Part shown: positions 7,468 through 15,029 of the stretch, piece after piece | How positions within the stretch are numbered: position 1 is the first letter of the stretch | How the letters are laid out: each line of letters begins with the position of its first letter | DNA from: JAKVAV01 sp964635965 | Lineage (GTDB): Bacteria; Bacteroidota; Bacteroidia; Flavobacteriales_D; Cryomorphaceae | Direction: 5' to 3' | Assembly: GCA_964635965.1 (NCBI GenBank) | Contig: CAZWQX010000080.1 | Location: forward strand, 1 to 18,567 | Length of the DNA stretch: 18,567 nucleotides | Program-made: the position numbers and the translations under genes | The notes under the pieces: model-generated | The model's database searches: none | What the model was told of the DNA's origin: nothing | Seen by the model: only the letters and a program-made list of their open reading frames with translations

Positions 7468-8339
7468 TGTTGATATCTCTTAGGAATGAACAAATAGGAA
7501 GAAGAAAGGGCTTGATTATCACTTATTAAATTATAAATTTCCGCTTTTTGTCCATTCTTCTGCTGAATAATTACATCCCCTGTCTTAGTCGTAAAAATTG
7601 GAATATTCAACTCGTGAAGCATTTGTCTAATTTCAGGCTTGGGATGATCGTATTGATTTCCATAGTTCGAGTTACAAACGGCGATAGAAGGCCTGACTTT
7701 TTCAAGGAAGTTCTTATTGGTGAACCCATTGTTGGCTCCGTGATGGGCCAAAATCATAACATCAGTTTCTGAGTTGAGTATAGAACCATCAATTGAAATT
7801 CTTGCTGAAATCTCAGAGGATTCACAATCACCAAACGAGGCAACGTTAAAACCTCGAGAGCGAAATAGCTTCATAAGTGACATATTATTCTTGCAAGGAT
7901 CATTGAAATTTGGATTGATTACGATATTATTCATACCCCATGCCTCTGCATGCGACAATGACTTCAAATAGTCTTTGGTAACAAACCTGACGTTTTGAAC
8001 ATACTTCCCATGAATCTCATCATAACCTTCCAAAATATTTCTACACCTCTGCCCCATTTCATGATCAGGTTTGTAAGAAGGTACCTCAATCATAGAAGGC
8101 CTAAAGTGATTGATAATTTGGGTTAAATCAATAAAGCTAACATGATCACTATCCCAACTGGTAATATGTAAAAGGTCAATCTTTGATCTGTTGCAGGTTT
8201 CTAATTCAGAAGCAATTACTTCTACACCTCCTTTAGGAAGTCGTGCCTCGACCAACGCAAACTGATCAGGAGAATAATACGAGTAAAGTGCACCCGCCGA
8301 ATCCAATTGATAAGCCCTAAATCTCGTTAATAGTTCCAT
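7464..8339 (-). CDS. ComEC-like metallo-beta-lactamase-fold hydrolase
   Basis: A 291-residue MBL-fold protein of the ComEC/Rec2-like branch. Visible motifs: SWDSDH at 61-66, where most relatives have HxDxDH or HxHxDH; D171 in FGDCE; AHHG at 198-201; and an N-x-Y-G/DHP pair at about 226-233. D63, D65, H66, D171 and the HHG histidine could still build a metal site, but the first canonical His is Ser. ComEC-type MBL domains are nuclease- or phosphodiesterase-like, so nucleic acid or a nucleotide is a plausible substrate; this is inference. There is no signal peptide. It starts 2 bp after the stop of the four-TM membrane protein, so the two are co-translated and probably act together at the membrane. 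Its stop overlaps the start of the hsdR/hsdS remnant, so an intact hsdR probably once followed directly. Confidence 0.82.
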   Translation of the reverse strand: MELLTRFRAYQLDSAGALYSYYSPDQFALVEARLPKGGVEVIASELETCNRSKIDLLHITSWDSDHVSFIDLTQIINHFRPSMIEVPSYKPDHEMGQRCRNILEGYDEIHGKYVQNVRFVTKDYLKSLSHAEAWGMNNIVINPNFNDPCKNNMSLMKLFRSRGFNVASFGDCESSEISARISIDGSILNSETDVMILAHHGANNGFTNKNFLEKVRPSIAVCNSNYGNQYDHPKPEIRQMLHELNIPIFTTKTGDVIIQQKNGQKAEIYNLISDNQALSSSYLFIPKRYQQ

Positions 8340-8341
8340 AG

Positions 8342-8929
8342 TTATTGTCCGTTATTTTCTTTCACTTTCTCTTTTGAATTGCTCGATTTAATATTGGACT
8401 TAGCAAAAATTACTTTAACCAGTTCAAGTATTTTGTGAATCACTTCGTGGCTACCAAATCCTGTCAAAAAGCCAAGCCCCACTACCACAAAGTATGATTC
8501 AAAATCCGAACTAGATAAATCTTCAAGTAACAGAAGGTCAGATTTGAGCAGAGCTATCAATACCAAAGCAAGCACTCCCGCTTGTAAGGGTCTATATAAA
8601 TACCAGAAAAACCACGCCCTGATGTCCAATGAATAATTCGGATATAGTCTATCTCCCATACCATCAATGGGTGTGTATGCTTCTCCAATTCTTTGGTAAA
8701 TCGCCCTGAGACAGTAGAAGGTACCACCCAAAACACCTGCAAGAAATAAACTAAATGAGAGCATTTCATTTATCTGAAGATGTTCAACTTCCCGCAATCC
8801 AGTTTTGAGGTTTTGAAATGCATTCGTAAAAATCCACAGGGTAGAAAACCCCATAAGACCTAAATTGTAGACAATCGCCAATACAATTAGTGCGAAGTCA
8901 ATAGGGTAGTGATCTTGTCTCCTATCCAT
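8342..8929 (-). CDS. Four-TM membrane protein paired with the MBL protein
   Basis: A 195-residue integral membrane protein. Hydrophobic segments lie near 10-35, 55-78, 103-127 and 141-161. The third is introduced by WYLYRPLQAG and the fourth contains VGLGFLTGFGSHE. The C-terminal 30 residues are lysine-rich and polar, probably cytoplasmic. I do not recognise a named family, though the RPLxxG and GFLTGFGS motifs resemble small membrane proteins of unknown function in other bacteria. It is the first gene after a 158-bp gap with a candidate promoter, and it sits 2 bp upstream of the MBL gene. A membrane anchor, pore or sensor for that protein is the simplest inference. No Shine-Dalgarno is visible. 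Confidence 0.75.
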   Translation of the reverse strand: MDRRQDHYPIDFALIVLAIVYNLGLMGFSTLWIFTNAFQNLKTGLREVEHLQINEMLSFSLFLAGVLGGTFYCLRAIYQRIGEAYTPIDGMGDRLYPNYSLDIRAWFFWYLYRPLQAGVLALVLIALLKSDLLLLEDLSSSDFESYFVVVGLGFLTGFGSHEVIHKILELVKVIFAKSNIKSSNSKEKVKENNGQ

Positions 8930-9001
8930 AGCTTTTGATTCATCTTGAATTTAAAAATCCTTTCATTGAAAACTGTAGTGTTCTTTCACCATCGATTCTC
9001 T

Positions 9002-9032
9002 TGAATATACAAAAAATTGATGAGATACACAA
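9002..9032 (-). promoter_or_regulatory. Candidate Bacteroidota-type promoter for the membrane-MBL genes
   Basis: On the minus strand, TTG (9032-9030), a 20-base spacer and TATATTCA (9009-9002) approximate the Bacteroidota consensus TTG-N19-21-TAnnTTTG, with two mismatches at the end of the -7 box. Transcription would begin near 8995, giving a leader of roughly 65 bases before the ATG at 8929. The rest of the 8930-9087 gap shows no clear hairpin terminator after hsdS. Confidence 0.4.
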
Positions 9033-9087
9033 GAGTTAAATCGCTGATATTGAAGTTTTTTAGGGGTTACCATAGCGCTTTTGCACA

Positions 9088-10359
9088 TTATGCATTTAAG
9101 TTTTTCACCCTCACCTCTCCCGTCAGCAACTTCTGCATCAATCCCTTTTTCTGTTTTTCCAATTTGGTGAGCTGATTTTTGAGTTTTTCGATTTCTTGAT
9201 CGGCAGCTTTCAGCACAATGGCAATTTCTTCCTGTTCTTCAAAAGATGGTACGCTCAGAATAAATTGCTTCAAGATCGTAGTTGTGAGATTCGTAAAAAC
9301 ACCACCGTGCGTCGCAGATCTCTCAAGTCTCTCTTTTAGTTGAAGCATCTGGTAAAAGAGAAAGTCGTCGTCAATGTCTTCTTTGAGGTCAGTGATCGCT
9401 AAAAAGCCATCATGAATACAAGCATCTACGGCCAAAAATGATGGTGTACCCACGTCGCCAGAGCAAACTATAGTTAGCGTACCTGCTTTACAAGGTCTGC
9501 TCTTTTTCGCTCCTTCTTGAGTCAGGAAATCAGTGGAGGGAGTAACATATTTTCCATCACGAGTCACATCTTCGACCATTAGCCTAGGCACTTGACCACC
9601 GTAATATCGAGGGTCTCCCTTTGGCCTTGGACTGGCGCCTCGAATTACCCGCCCTAAAGACTCAATATCCTTTTTGACCCAGGGGTCATCGTATCCTTCC
9701 AACCTCACCTCCCCACTTAACAACACCTGCATCAATCCTTTTTTTCGCTCTTCTTTTTTGTCGATGAGTTTTTGGAGGGTTTGGATGGCTTTGTCCCAGG
9801 TGGAGAGGATGCGGGCGATGGCACGCTGCTCGGGGAGAGGGGGGAGAGGGATTATAAGCGTTCCCAGTCCACTTGAATAGATATGAACAATCGAATGACC
9901 TTGACCAAGGCGGTTTAATTGCCTCCTTGCTCCATCTTGATTCAGGAGATAGCCAAGAAAAACAGGATCACAGGAGGACTGCCTGAGAATAATGATATCA
10001 CCTCCAGCAAATGCGGGGAATTCTCCAATGAACGCGGCACTTTTACCAATTTCTTCTAAAGTTTCACCCGATCCTGCAAACAGGATGTCACCATAATGCA
10101 ACTTCTGACTGTCGGCAGCAATTTCTTTTGGAATAAATGAAACAAAATCCTTTATGACATCGTGATGATGCTTATACAATTCACCATAGGTCAAACAGGG
10201 AAGACCATCTTCAGAAATATACTTTTTAGGAACACCTTTCCCTTTTAAGAAAGTACCTATTTCGCTTAAGCTTCTTTCCTCCCAGTCCTCAGGAATCCAT
10301 CCGAGCTTGGTTTTTTTGTGGCCTGGTTTGGCTTTTTCAGTTTTCAAAGCTTCTTCCAT
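9088..10359 (-). CDS. hsdS: Type I restriction specificity subunit S (HsdS), full length
   Basis: About 423 residues, the usual size for a two-TRD HsdS that selects the bipartite DNA target for HsdM/HsdR. TRD1 begins at LGWIPEDWEE. The central conserved region is IPLPPLPEQRAIARIL, then a helical spacer ending KKGLMQVLLSGEVRL (about 200-220). TRD2 follows from DDPWVKKDIESLG. The C-terminal coiled coil ends KKGLMQKLLTGEVRV. The two halves show the expected internal repetition. The ATG at 10359 lies two bases after the TIR gene stop. A TTG at 10365 overlapping that stop would add two residues; I prefer the ATG. Unusually, it is cut off from hsdM by three non-RM genes, while translational coupling ties it to them. 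No frameshift is seen. Confidence 0.95.
   Translation of the reverse strand: MEEALKTEKAKPGHKKTKLGWIPEDWEERSLSEIGTFLKGKGVPKKYISEDGLPCLTYGELYKHHHDVIKDFVSFIPKEIAADSQKLHYGDILFAGSGETLEEIGKSAAFIGEFPAFAGGDIIILRQSSCDPVFLGYLLNQDGARRQLNRLGQGHSIVHIYSSGLGTLIIPLPPLPEQRAIARILSTWDKAIQTLQKLIDKKEERKKGLMQVLLSGEVRLEGYDDPWVKKDIESLGRVIRGASPRPKGDPRYYGGQVPRLMVEDVTRDGKYVTPSTDFLTQEGAKKSRPCKAGTLTIVCSGDVGTPSFLAVDACIHDGFLAITDLKEDIDDDFLFYQMLQLKERLERSATHGGVFTNLTTTILKQFILSVPSFEEQEEIAIVLKAADQEIEKLKNQLTKLEKQKKGLMQKLLTGEVRVKNLNA
9106..9150 (-). repeat. hsdS C-terminal tail repeat (copy 2)
   Basis: Encodes GLMQKLLTGEVRV at the end of HsdS. It resembles the mid-gene copy at 9701-9745 and the tail of the remnant at 7277-7315. 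Such repeated conserved regions flanking TRDs are the usual substrate for hsdS recombination. Confidence 0.65.
9701..9745 (-). repeat. hsdS central conserved repeat (copy 1)
   Basis: Encodes GLMQVLLSGEVRL between the two TRDs, the counterpart of the C-terminal copy at 9106-9150. Both share the stretch TGCATCAATCC (plus strand) exactly. Confidence 0.65.
9832..9850 (-). repeat. Exact 9-bp tandem repeat in hsdS
   Basis: GGGGAGAGG occurs twice head to tail (9832-9840, 9841-9849) on the plus strand. It encodes the PLPPLP of the conserved HsdS motif IPLPPLPEQ. Slippage would add or remove three codons in frame. The amino acids are conserved across HsdS proteins, so this may be coincidence. Confidence 0.5.
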
Positions 10360-10361
10360 CC

Positions 10362-11420
10362 TCAATAGTTTACGGGGTATTTGGATTGGAAAAGTTGGAA
10401 GAAGTCTTTGAAGATTTTGTTTACGAGGTCTTTGGTAGGCACTATTTGCTTTAAATCGTATGGTGCATTAAATCCGAAATAAATGCCTGAATCAGCATTA
10501 GGATTGTGGTTCTTGATCACCAAAACTTCCGACCATCCTTTGAGCTGATTTTTGTCAGTGTTGTAGCGATATTCTGAACTTTTGAGAATCCGATACCTTC
10601 CAAGCTCCAGCCAATTCTCAAAGGCATATTGTTGATTCTCTAATTCTTCATAAAAGACGTGAATAGCTATCGCCTGTGAATAGTATTTTTTCGGATGTAA
10701 TTGACCCATTTCAACCAACACTCGTAATCTTAATTGACCAAGCTGAAAGTAAGCCTCCACACTCTGAAAAGTCTTATACGGCTCTGAATTAAACTCTCTT
10801 TTACCTCTTGCAGCGCCCAGGTCGCGTTGCATTGCCCATTGAATTTTCTGATTTACGTCATTTACAAGTAAGTCCAACTCCTTCAAAGCTTCATCACGAG
10901 ACTCAAAAGAATTTAGAAATTGGACGTGTTCTGCCTTATCAGTGCGCTTTTGTTGGACGTGCTCAACCATTTCCTCGAAAGTAAGGGGTGTTACGTTTCC
11001 TCCTCGTTCATTTACCTTATGCTCAATGAACTCGGCTAATTTATCCACTGAGAACTTAAATGGATTGGCGTAGATTCTCGAACTAGGATACCAGCCTGGC
11101 ACAGCTCCAGGCTCCATTCCAATAACCATAATGAAGCTTTGACCCTGATCAGGTCGCGCAGTTCTGTCTAGAATAGCAGCTCTTTCCAATTCTGTGTAAT
11201 AACTGTCCCCCCATTCCTTGCGATAAAGGATTACTACTATTCGAGACTTGTGCTTGAATACATCTCCGAATTTCTCTGGACCAAGCTCGCCGATCAACTG
11301 CTCTTGACGGTCTTCGTAAAAGAAGATGTCCAATTTTGGGTTGAGCGCCTTGACCAGTTCAGCTGCGTAGGCGACATCCTCTTTGCATAGGGAGATGGCT
11401 ATGTCGTGTTTGTAGTTCAT
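10362..11420 (-). CDS. TIR-domain protein
   Basis: About 352 residues. The first 135 resemble a TIR domain: DIAISLCKEDVAYAAELVKAL (residues 6-26), strand IFFYED, a GELGPEKFGDVFKHK helix, strand RIVVILYRKEWG, then YYTELERAAI, where E79 fits the conserved Glu needed for NAD hydrolysis in enzymatic TIRs. The C-terminal 200 residues are mainly helical and I do not recognise them. The ATG at 11420 shares a base with the TGA of the KAP gene (TGATG); a GTG at 11423 would add one residue. Its stop lies two bases before the hsdS ATG. Bacterial TIR proteins are often NAD-consuming effectors of abortive defense, or make signalling nucleotides. Pairing with a KAP NTPase suggests a sensor-effector couple; that is inference. 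Confidence 0.82.
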   Translation of the reverse strand: MNYKHDIAISLCKEDVAYAAELVKALNPKLDIFFYEDRQEQLIGELGPEKFGDVFKHKSRIVVILYRKEWGDSYYTELERAAILDRTARPDQGQSFIMVIGMEPGAVPGWYPSSRIYANPFKFSVDKLAEFIEHKVNERGGNVTPLTFEEMVEHVQQKRTDKAEHVQFLNSFESRDEALKELDLLVNDVNQKIQWAMQRDLGAARGKREFNSEPYKTFQSVEAYFQLGQLRLRVLVEMGQLHPKKYYSQAIAIHVFYEELENQQYAFENWLELGRYRILKSSEYRYNTDKNQLKGWSEVLVIKNHNPNADSGIYFGFNAPYDLKQIVPTKDLVNKIFKDFFQLFQSKYPVNY

Positions 11421-14251
11421 CACCCTGCTGACTTGTATGCTTTTTCTTGGATGTCCCTGACTTTAATCACTTTGAAATTACCTTCTACCCAAGTAAATTC
11501 GTTTGTTTGGTAAGAATTCAAAAACCTTCTCAGTTCATTAAACCATTCATCATCATCAATACTTTTTGTGAGTTCCTTGTGAGGCTCTGTAATCGGGAAA
11601 TTTGACATTGCATCAATTTCACTCCATACTCTTTCACAAAACTCTTTATCTGATCCAAACAATTCAGCAAGAAAAGGATCTAATTTGGAGGTTGTATCTT
11701 GTTGATTGTTCAAGATTAATATCTCCATGTTTGCTTTAAATCTATCTTGGTTCAAAACAAAGTTCGACATGGTTATTCGAGCTTCATCGGTCGCCTTCTC
11801 TTCACTGAAAAAACTACCTGGATGTCCAGATGGAATTAGTTCTTCGTAATGGGATAATTTATACAGTGCAATCAGCTCTTTGTGAAGTTCTGAAGAAGAA
11901 TCAGCAAGTTTTTGCAATAGTACTTGATGCAATCCTCTAATTTCTTCTGGCAAGAATAACGGTTCGTGAAATCTTCTCTCGTACAATCCTTTTAGGAGAC
12001 GACCCTCAAAAATATAAGGTGGGGTTCCCTTCCGAATTTCTTCGAGAAGGAATGTCTTGTATTTACCTTTTTTGGGATAAAACTTTTTGGAATCCGAATA
12101 CTGAGAATACTCGAAAAATCGCAAGAAATCCTTATGAATATCTAAAGTGTAATAATTGCCATTTTCACTAAACTTTTTGGCCAGATAGAACTGTCCCTTG
12201 ACAACGTTTGAAAAATCATCAGAACTATCAAAAAAACGGATTAATCTGATACGATTTATGAGAATACTTGTGAGGCCTTTACCAACACAATGGTCATAAA
12301 ACTCTGTGAGTAATTTTAATTCATTGCTTTGCCTTACCCTCGTGAATTGACTCTGTGCAAAATCGTCTTCATCAAGAGTATACTTGAAGTACACATCATA
12401 GTTGCTGGGTATTCTAATACTTCGAATGTTATTCTCCCTAACCTCAGCAGTGTTGAGAGGGCTGCTAAAAAATATTGCTCTAAGAAGAGCTAAACACTTC
12501 ATTCGTTCAATTTCAGAGAGCTTTAATGATTCTTTTTGAAGATCAAGGTAATGTTCGATTGATTTTATCTCAGGCGGCAGTGGCTTTGAATACTTTTCCA
12601 CTTGTTTCAACATGCTGAATTCATCCGTCTTTTCTATTGTATTACTCTTTTTCAGAATTAAGTAGTTCATCCCTGATTTAGAATCCTCTTTAGTATCTAA
12701 AAACAAATCCCTTTCTTTTGCAAAGAATCTATAGATTGAAGGGAACTTCTGTCGAAACACTTCTAATGCGAGAAAATCCTCTAGAAGAACATCCTCTTTA
12801 ATCGGTAAATAATTTAATAAAAGTGCATTCAATAGTCTGTTCACATCCCTCCTGTTTTGAATAAGTGAGAGAACACTAGCCTTAACCCTGGAATACTTCT
12901 TAAGTCTTTCTACTTCTCCTTCATTATCATATCTGCAAATCCCTTCAAGCTTAGTTACCAAATCATCCCAAATTTTCTGTTCATCGAATGATGGCAGAGC
13001 AACTTCTAACTGAAAGATTTTCTCTAAGTACATTCTCTCATCCCGTTCATTGATATCTCGAATGGCTTCGACGACGTATTCTCGGTCATAAGCAACGATG
13101 AAATAAGTGTTTCGAAAGTTCGCCGTATTTCTAATGAGCCTGAGAACTTCGCGTATTTCAGAGGTCGATAGTCTATCTAAATCATCTATATAAATCATTA
13201 TTCTTCTTCCTACCCTCACTATCTTTTTTTGGATTCGATCGAATAGAGTCTCATTTTCACTGGGATCCAAAGCGGTATTTAATCCCTTTACTAAGCTCGA
13301 AAAAGTGCTCTCATGCAAGTTGGAAAGCCTCTTCGAGTAGATCTTAAAATCATCTTCAAGGTTGCCATGATATGGTTTCAATGCACTACTTAAAACATTA
13401 AAAAATTCGTCTATTAATCCTTCTGGATCACGAGATCTCCAAGGATTAAAACGGACAGTAATATGTTCAGAATCTTTGGACTTCCTGATTATCAAATCCA
13501 TAAAGGAAGTTTTACCACTTCCCCATTTTCCATTTATTCCGATAGCGAAAGAATAGTTCGACTGAGTTTCAAGTAATCTTGCTGCAATTTTCTCGGCATA
13601 GTGTTCATATCCTAAACGATCTTCCCCATACTTTCCGAGAGGTTCATCATGAAAAAATCCATTTACCTCATCATCAGAATTATCACTTTTGACATTCTTT
13701 GGGAGATCATCTAGGTACTTAAGGGTATCATACATTCCCCGCACATTTTCGATAAAAGAGTTTTTTCTGACTCGAATGTACCATTTGAATCGAAAATTTA
13801 GCCAAAGCAAAAATTGCCCGAAAACTATTAACCAGAGTACATCTATATAAGCGATGTTCGGAAGAACACTAAACCTCAACCAATCCCAATTTAACTCTTC
13901 ATCCCAGCGGTACACTGCGTAGATGAAAAAACTAGATAAGAGAAAGATTGACAGACTTGAAGATGGAATGAGTCCCCTCCAGAACTTTCCAATCCATGAA
14001 ACTGCTGCGAGAAGTGTTAAAACTAATACAAGACCGTCAAATAGCACATTGATTTCAACTGAGAAAGAAATCTGTTTCCCTATCCAACCAAAGACTCTAG
14101 CATCCAAGAACGTCTTACTTAAAAGGAAAAGCATCAATAATGAGACCAGCTCCACAGCTCTTCTAAGACGTCTCTTTAAACTACTGTCCCGAAAAGTGGC
14201 AAAAAGTAACAACGATAAGAAGGATGGCCAATATTTCTTAGCATTTTTCAT
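11420..14251 (-). CDS. Membrane-anchored KAP-family P-loop NTPase
   Basis: A 943-residue protein. The N-terminus has about four hydrophobic segments (roughly 33-50, 68-90, 98-115 and 131-152), followed by a basic stretch (RFKWYIRVRKN). The KAP NTPase domain then begins: Walker A GINGKWGSGKTS (238-249), FNPWRSRDPEG (268-278), and Walker B IMIYIDDLDRLS (351-362), the DDLDRL form typical of KAP proteins. VAYDREYV (387-394) and a GRR-like NRRDVNRLLN segment follow. The final 450 residues are alpha-helical and unrecognised. KAP NTPases, first known from Kidins220/ARMS and PifA, are frequent in defense loci; PifA excludes phage T7. The ATG at 14251 overlaps the metallophosphoesterase stop (ATGA), and its own stop overlaps the TIR gene. 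By eye the gene is clearly more AT-rich than hsdM, suggesting a different origin. Confidence 0.9.
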   Translation of the reverse strand: MKNAKKYWPSFLSLLLFATFRDSSLKRRLRRAVELVSLLMLFLLSKTFLDARVFGWIGKQISFSVEINVLFDGLVLVLTLLAAVSWIGKFWRGLIPSSSLSIFLLSSFFIYAVYRWDEELNWDWLRFSVLPNIAYIDVLWLIVFGQFLLWLNFRFKWYIRVRKNSFIENVRGMYDTLKYLDDLPKNVKSDNSDDEVNGFFHDEPLGKYGEDRLGYEHYAEKIAARLLETQSNYSFAIGINGKWGSGKTSFMDLIIRKSKDSEHITVRFNPWRSRDPEGLIDEFFNVLSSALKPYHGNLEDDFKIYSKRLSNLHESTFSSLVKGLNTALDPSENETLFDRIQKKIVRVGRRIMIYIDDLDRLSTSEIREVLRLIRNTANFRNTYFIVAYDREYVVEAIRDINERDERMYLEKIFQLEVALPSFDEQKIWDDLVTKLEGICRYDNEGEVERLKKYSRVKASVLSLIQNRRDVNRLLNALLLNYLPIKEDVLLEDFLALEVFRQKFPSIYRFFAKERDLFLDTKEDSKSGMNYLILKKSNTIEKTDEFSMLKQVEKYSKPLPPEIKSIEHYLDLQKESLKLSEIERMKCLALLRAIFFSSPLNTAEVRENNIRSIRIPSNYDVYFKYTLDEDDFAQSQFTRVRQSNELKLLTEFYDHCVGKGLTSILINRIRLIRFFDSSDDFSNVVKGQFYLAKKFSENGNYYTLDIHKDFLRFFEYSQYSDSKKFYPKKGKYKTFLLEEIRKGTPPYIFEGRLLKGLYERRFHEPLFLPEEIRGLHQVLLQKLADSSSELHKELIALYKLSHYEELIPSGHPGSFFSEEKATDEARITMSNFVLNQDRFKANMEILILNNQQDTTSKLDPFLAELFGSDKEFCERVWSEIDAMSNFPITEPHKELTKSIDDDEWFNELRRFLNSYQTNEFTWVEGNFKVIKVRDIQEKAYKSAG

Positions 14252-15015
14252 ATGCTCAATACTTTGGAAACTGAAAATCCATCCACCCCTTCCCTTTCAT
14301 TCACCCTTCCCAATTGATTAGTTAGCATTCTCGTTTTGCCAATACTGAATTCAGGTATATTATGATGGTGGTGACCAAAAATCCAAGCATCAGGCTGGTG
14401 TTCTAAAATCAACTCGATCAGCTCAGTAGCAAAGATTTCATTCAGCGGATTGTTTTTGTACCGCTCAGGATAGTTCGTAAGGGTTGGCAAATGATGGGTT
14501 ACCACCACTGTTTTTCCTTCAAATTTCACATGAAACAATGCATTGAGGGAGTTCCTACATTGCTCGTGAAGTCGATTGTACTCCGCTACATTAAAGTGTT
14601 CAGAGCCATTTCTAATTTCACGGAAATCTGAGAGCTTTTCGTGAATCAAGACCTCATTCAGAGGAGTAATTTTAGACCATAGCGTGGAAAAGATGAATCT
14701 GGTAATACCACGAATTTGAACTTGATTGTTGATTTGCAGAATATGATCACCAATCATAGAATCGTACCTGCCAGAATCATCCAATATCGACAAGTCATAG
14801 CCGTAATACTCATGGTTACCAGGTAACCAAAAAACGTCCTTCCAGTTGAGATCAAGCCATTCAAAAAACCAAGGCACCTCAGCAACTTGAACCCAGGGAA
14901 TGATATCACCTGCCAAGATTAAGATGTCCGCTTCTGGTTGGAGAGGGTTCTTTTTTATGAATTCTCTGTTCTCGGCGTATTCTAGGTGAAGGTCAGAAGC
15001 ATATTGTATTCTCAT
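14248..15015 (-). CDS. Calcineurin-like metallophosphoesterase
   Basis: A 255-residue protein with all metallophosphoesterase motifs in order: SDLHL (7-11), GDI (36-38), GNHEYY (66-71), VTHHLPT (about 171-177) and GHHHHN (about 213-218). It should bind two metal ions and cleave phosphoester bonds; small relatives of this type are annotated as serine/threonine phosphatase-like or nucleotide phosphodiesterases, so the substrate stays open. It is cytoplasmic, with no signal peptide. It starts 14 bp after the hsdM stop and overlaps the KAP NTPase start by 4 bp (ATGA), making it the first gene of the inserted MPE-KAP-TIR cassette. No Shine-Dalgarno stands out. It could act on a nucleotide or nucleic acid intermediate of the cassette (inference). 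Confidence 0.92.
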   Translation of the reverse strand: MRIQYASDLHLEYAENREFIKKNPLQPEADILILAGDIIPWVQVAEVPWFFEWLDLNWKDVFWLPGNHEYYGYDLSILDDSGRYDSMIGDHILQINNQVQIRGITRFIFSTLWSKITPLNEVLIHEKLSDFREIRNGSEHFNVAEYNRLHEQCRNSLNALFHVKFEGKTVVVTHHLPTLTNYPERYKNNPLNEIFATELIELILEHQPDAWIFGHHHHNIPEFSIGKTRMLTNQLGRVNEREGVDGFSVSKVLSI

Positions 15016-15029
15016 CGTCTCTAATTTTT

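Noticed and set aside
9106..9745. Invertible hsdS shufflon
   Set aside because: The conserved segments are direct, not inverted, and no recombinase or silent hsdS cassette lies in the window. Recombination between halves is possible but an inversion system is not shown.
9832..9850. G-rich tract in hsdS as a phase-variation switch
   Set aside because: The longest G run is six bases, and the 9-bp tandem unit changes length only in frame. The encoded PLPPLP is a conserved HsdS motif, so on/off switching is not supported.
10363..10365. TTG start for hsdS (and TTG/GTG starts for hsdR, DUF45 and TIR genes)
   Set aside because: In each case an in-frame ATG lies one to four codons downstream, mostly in a typical coupling position next to the upstream stop, so the ATG was chosen.
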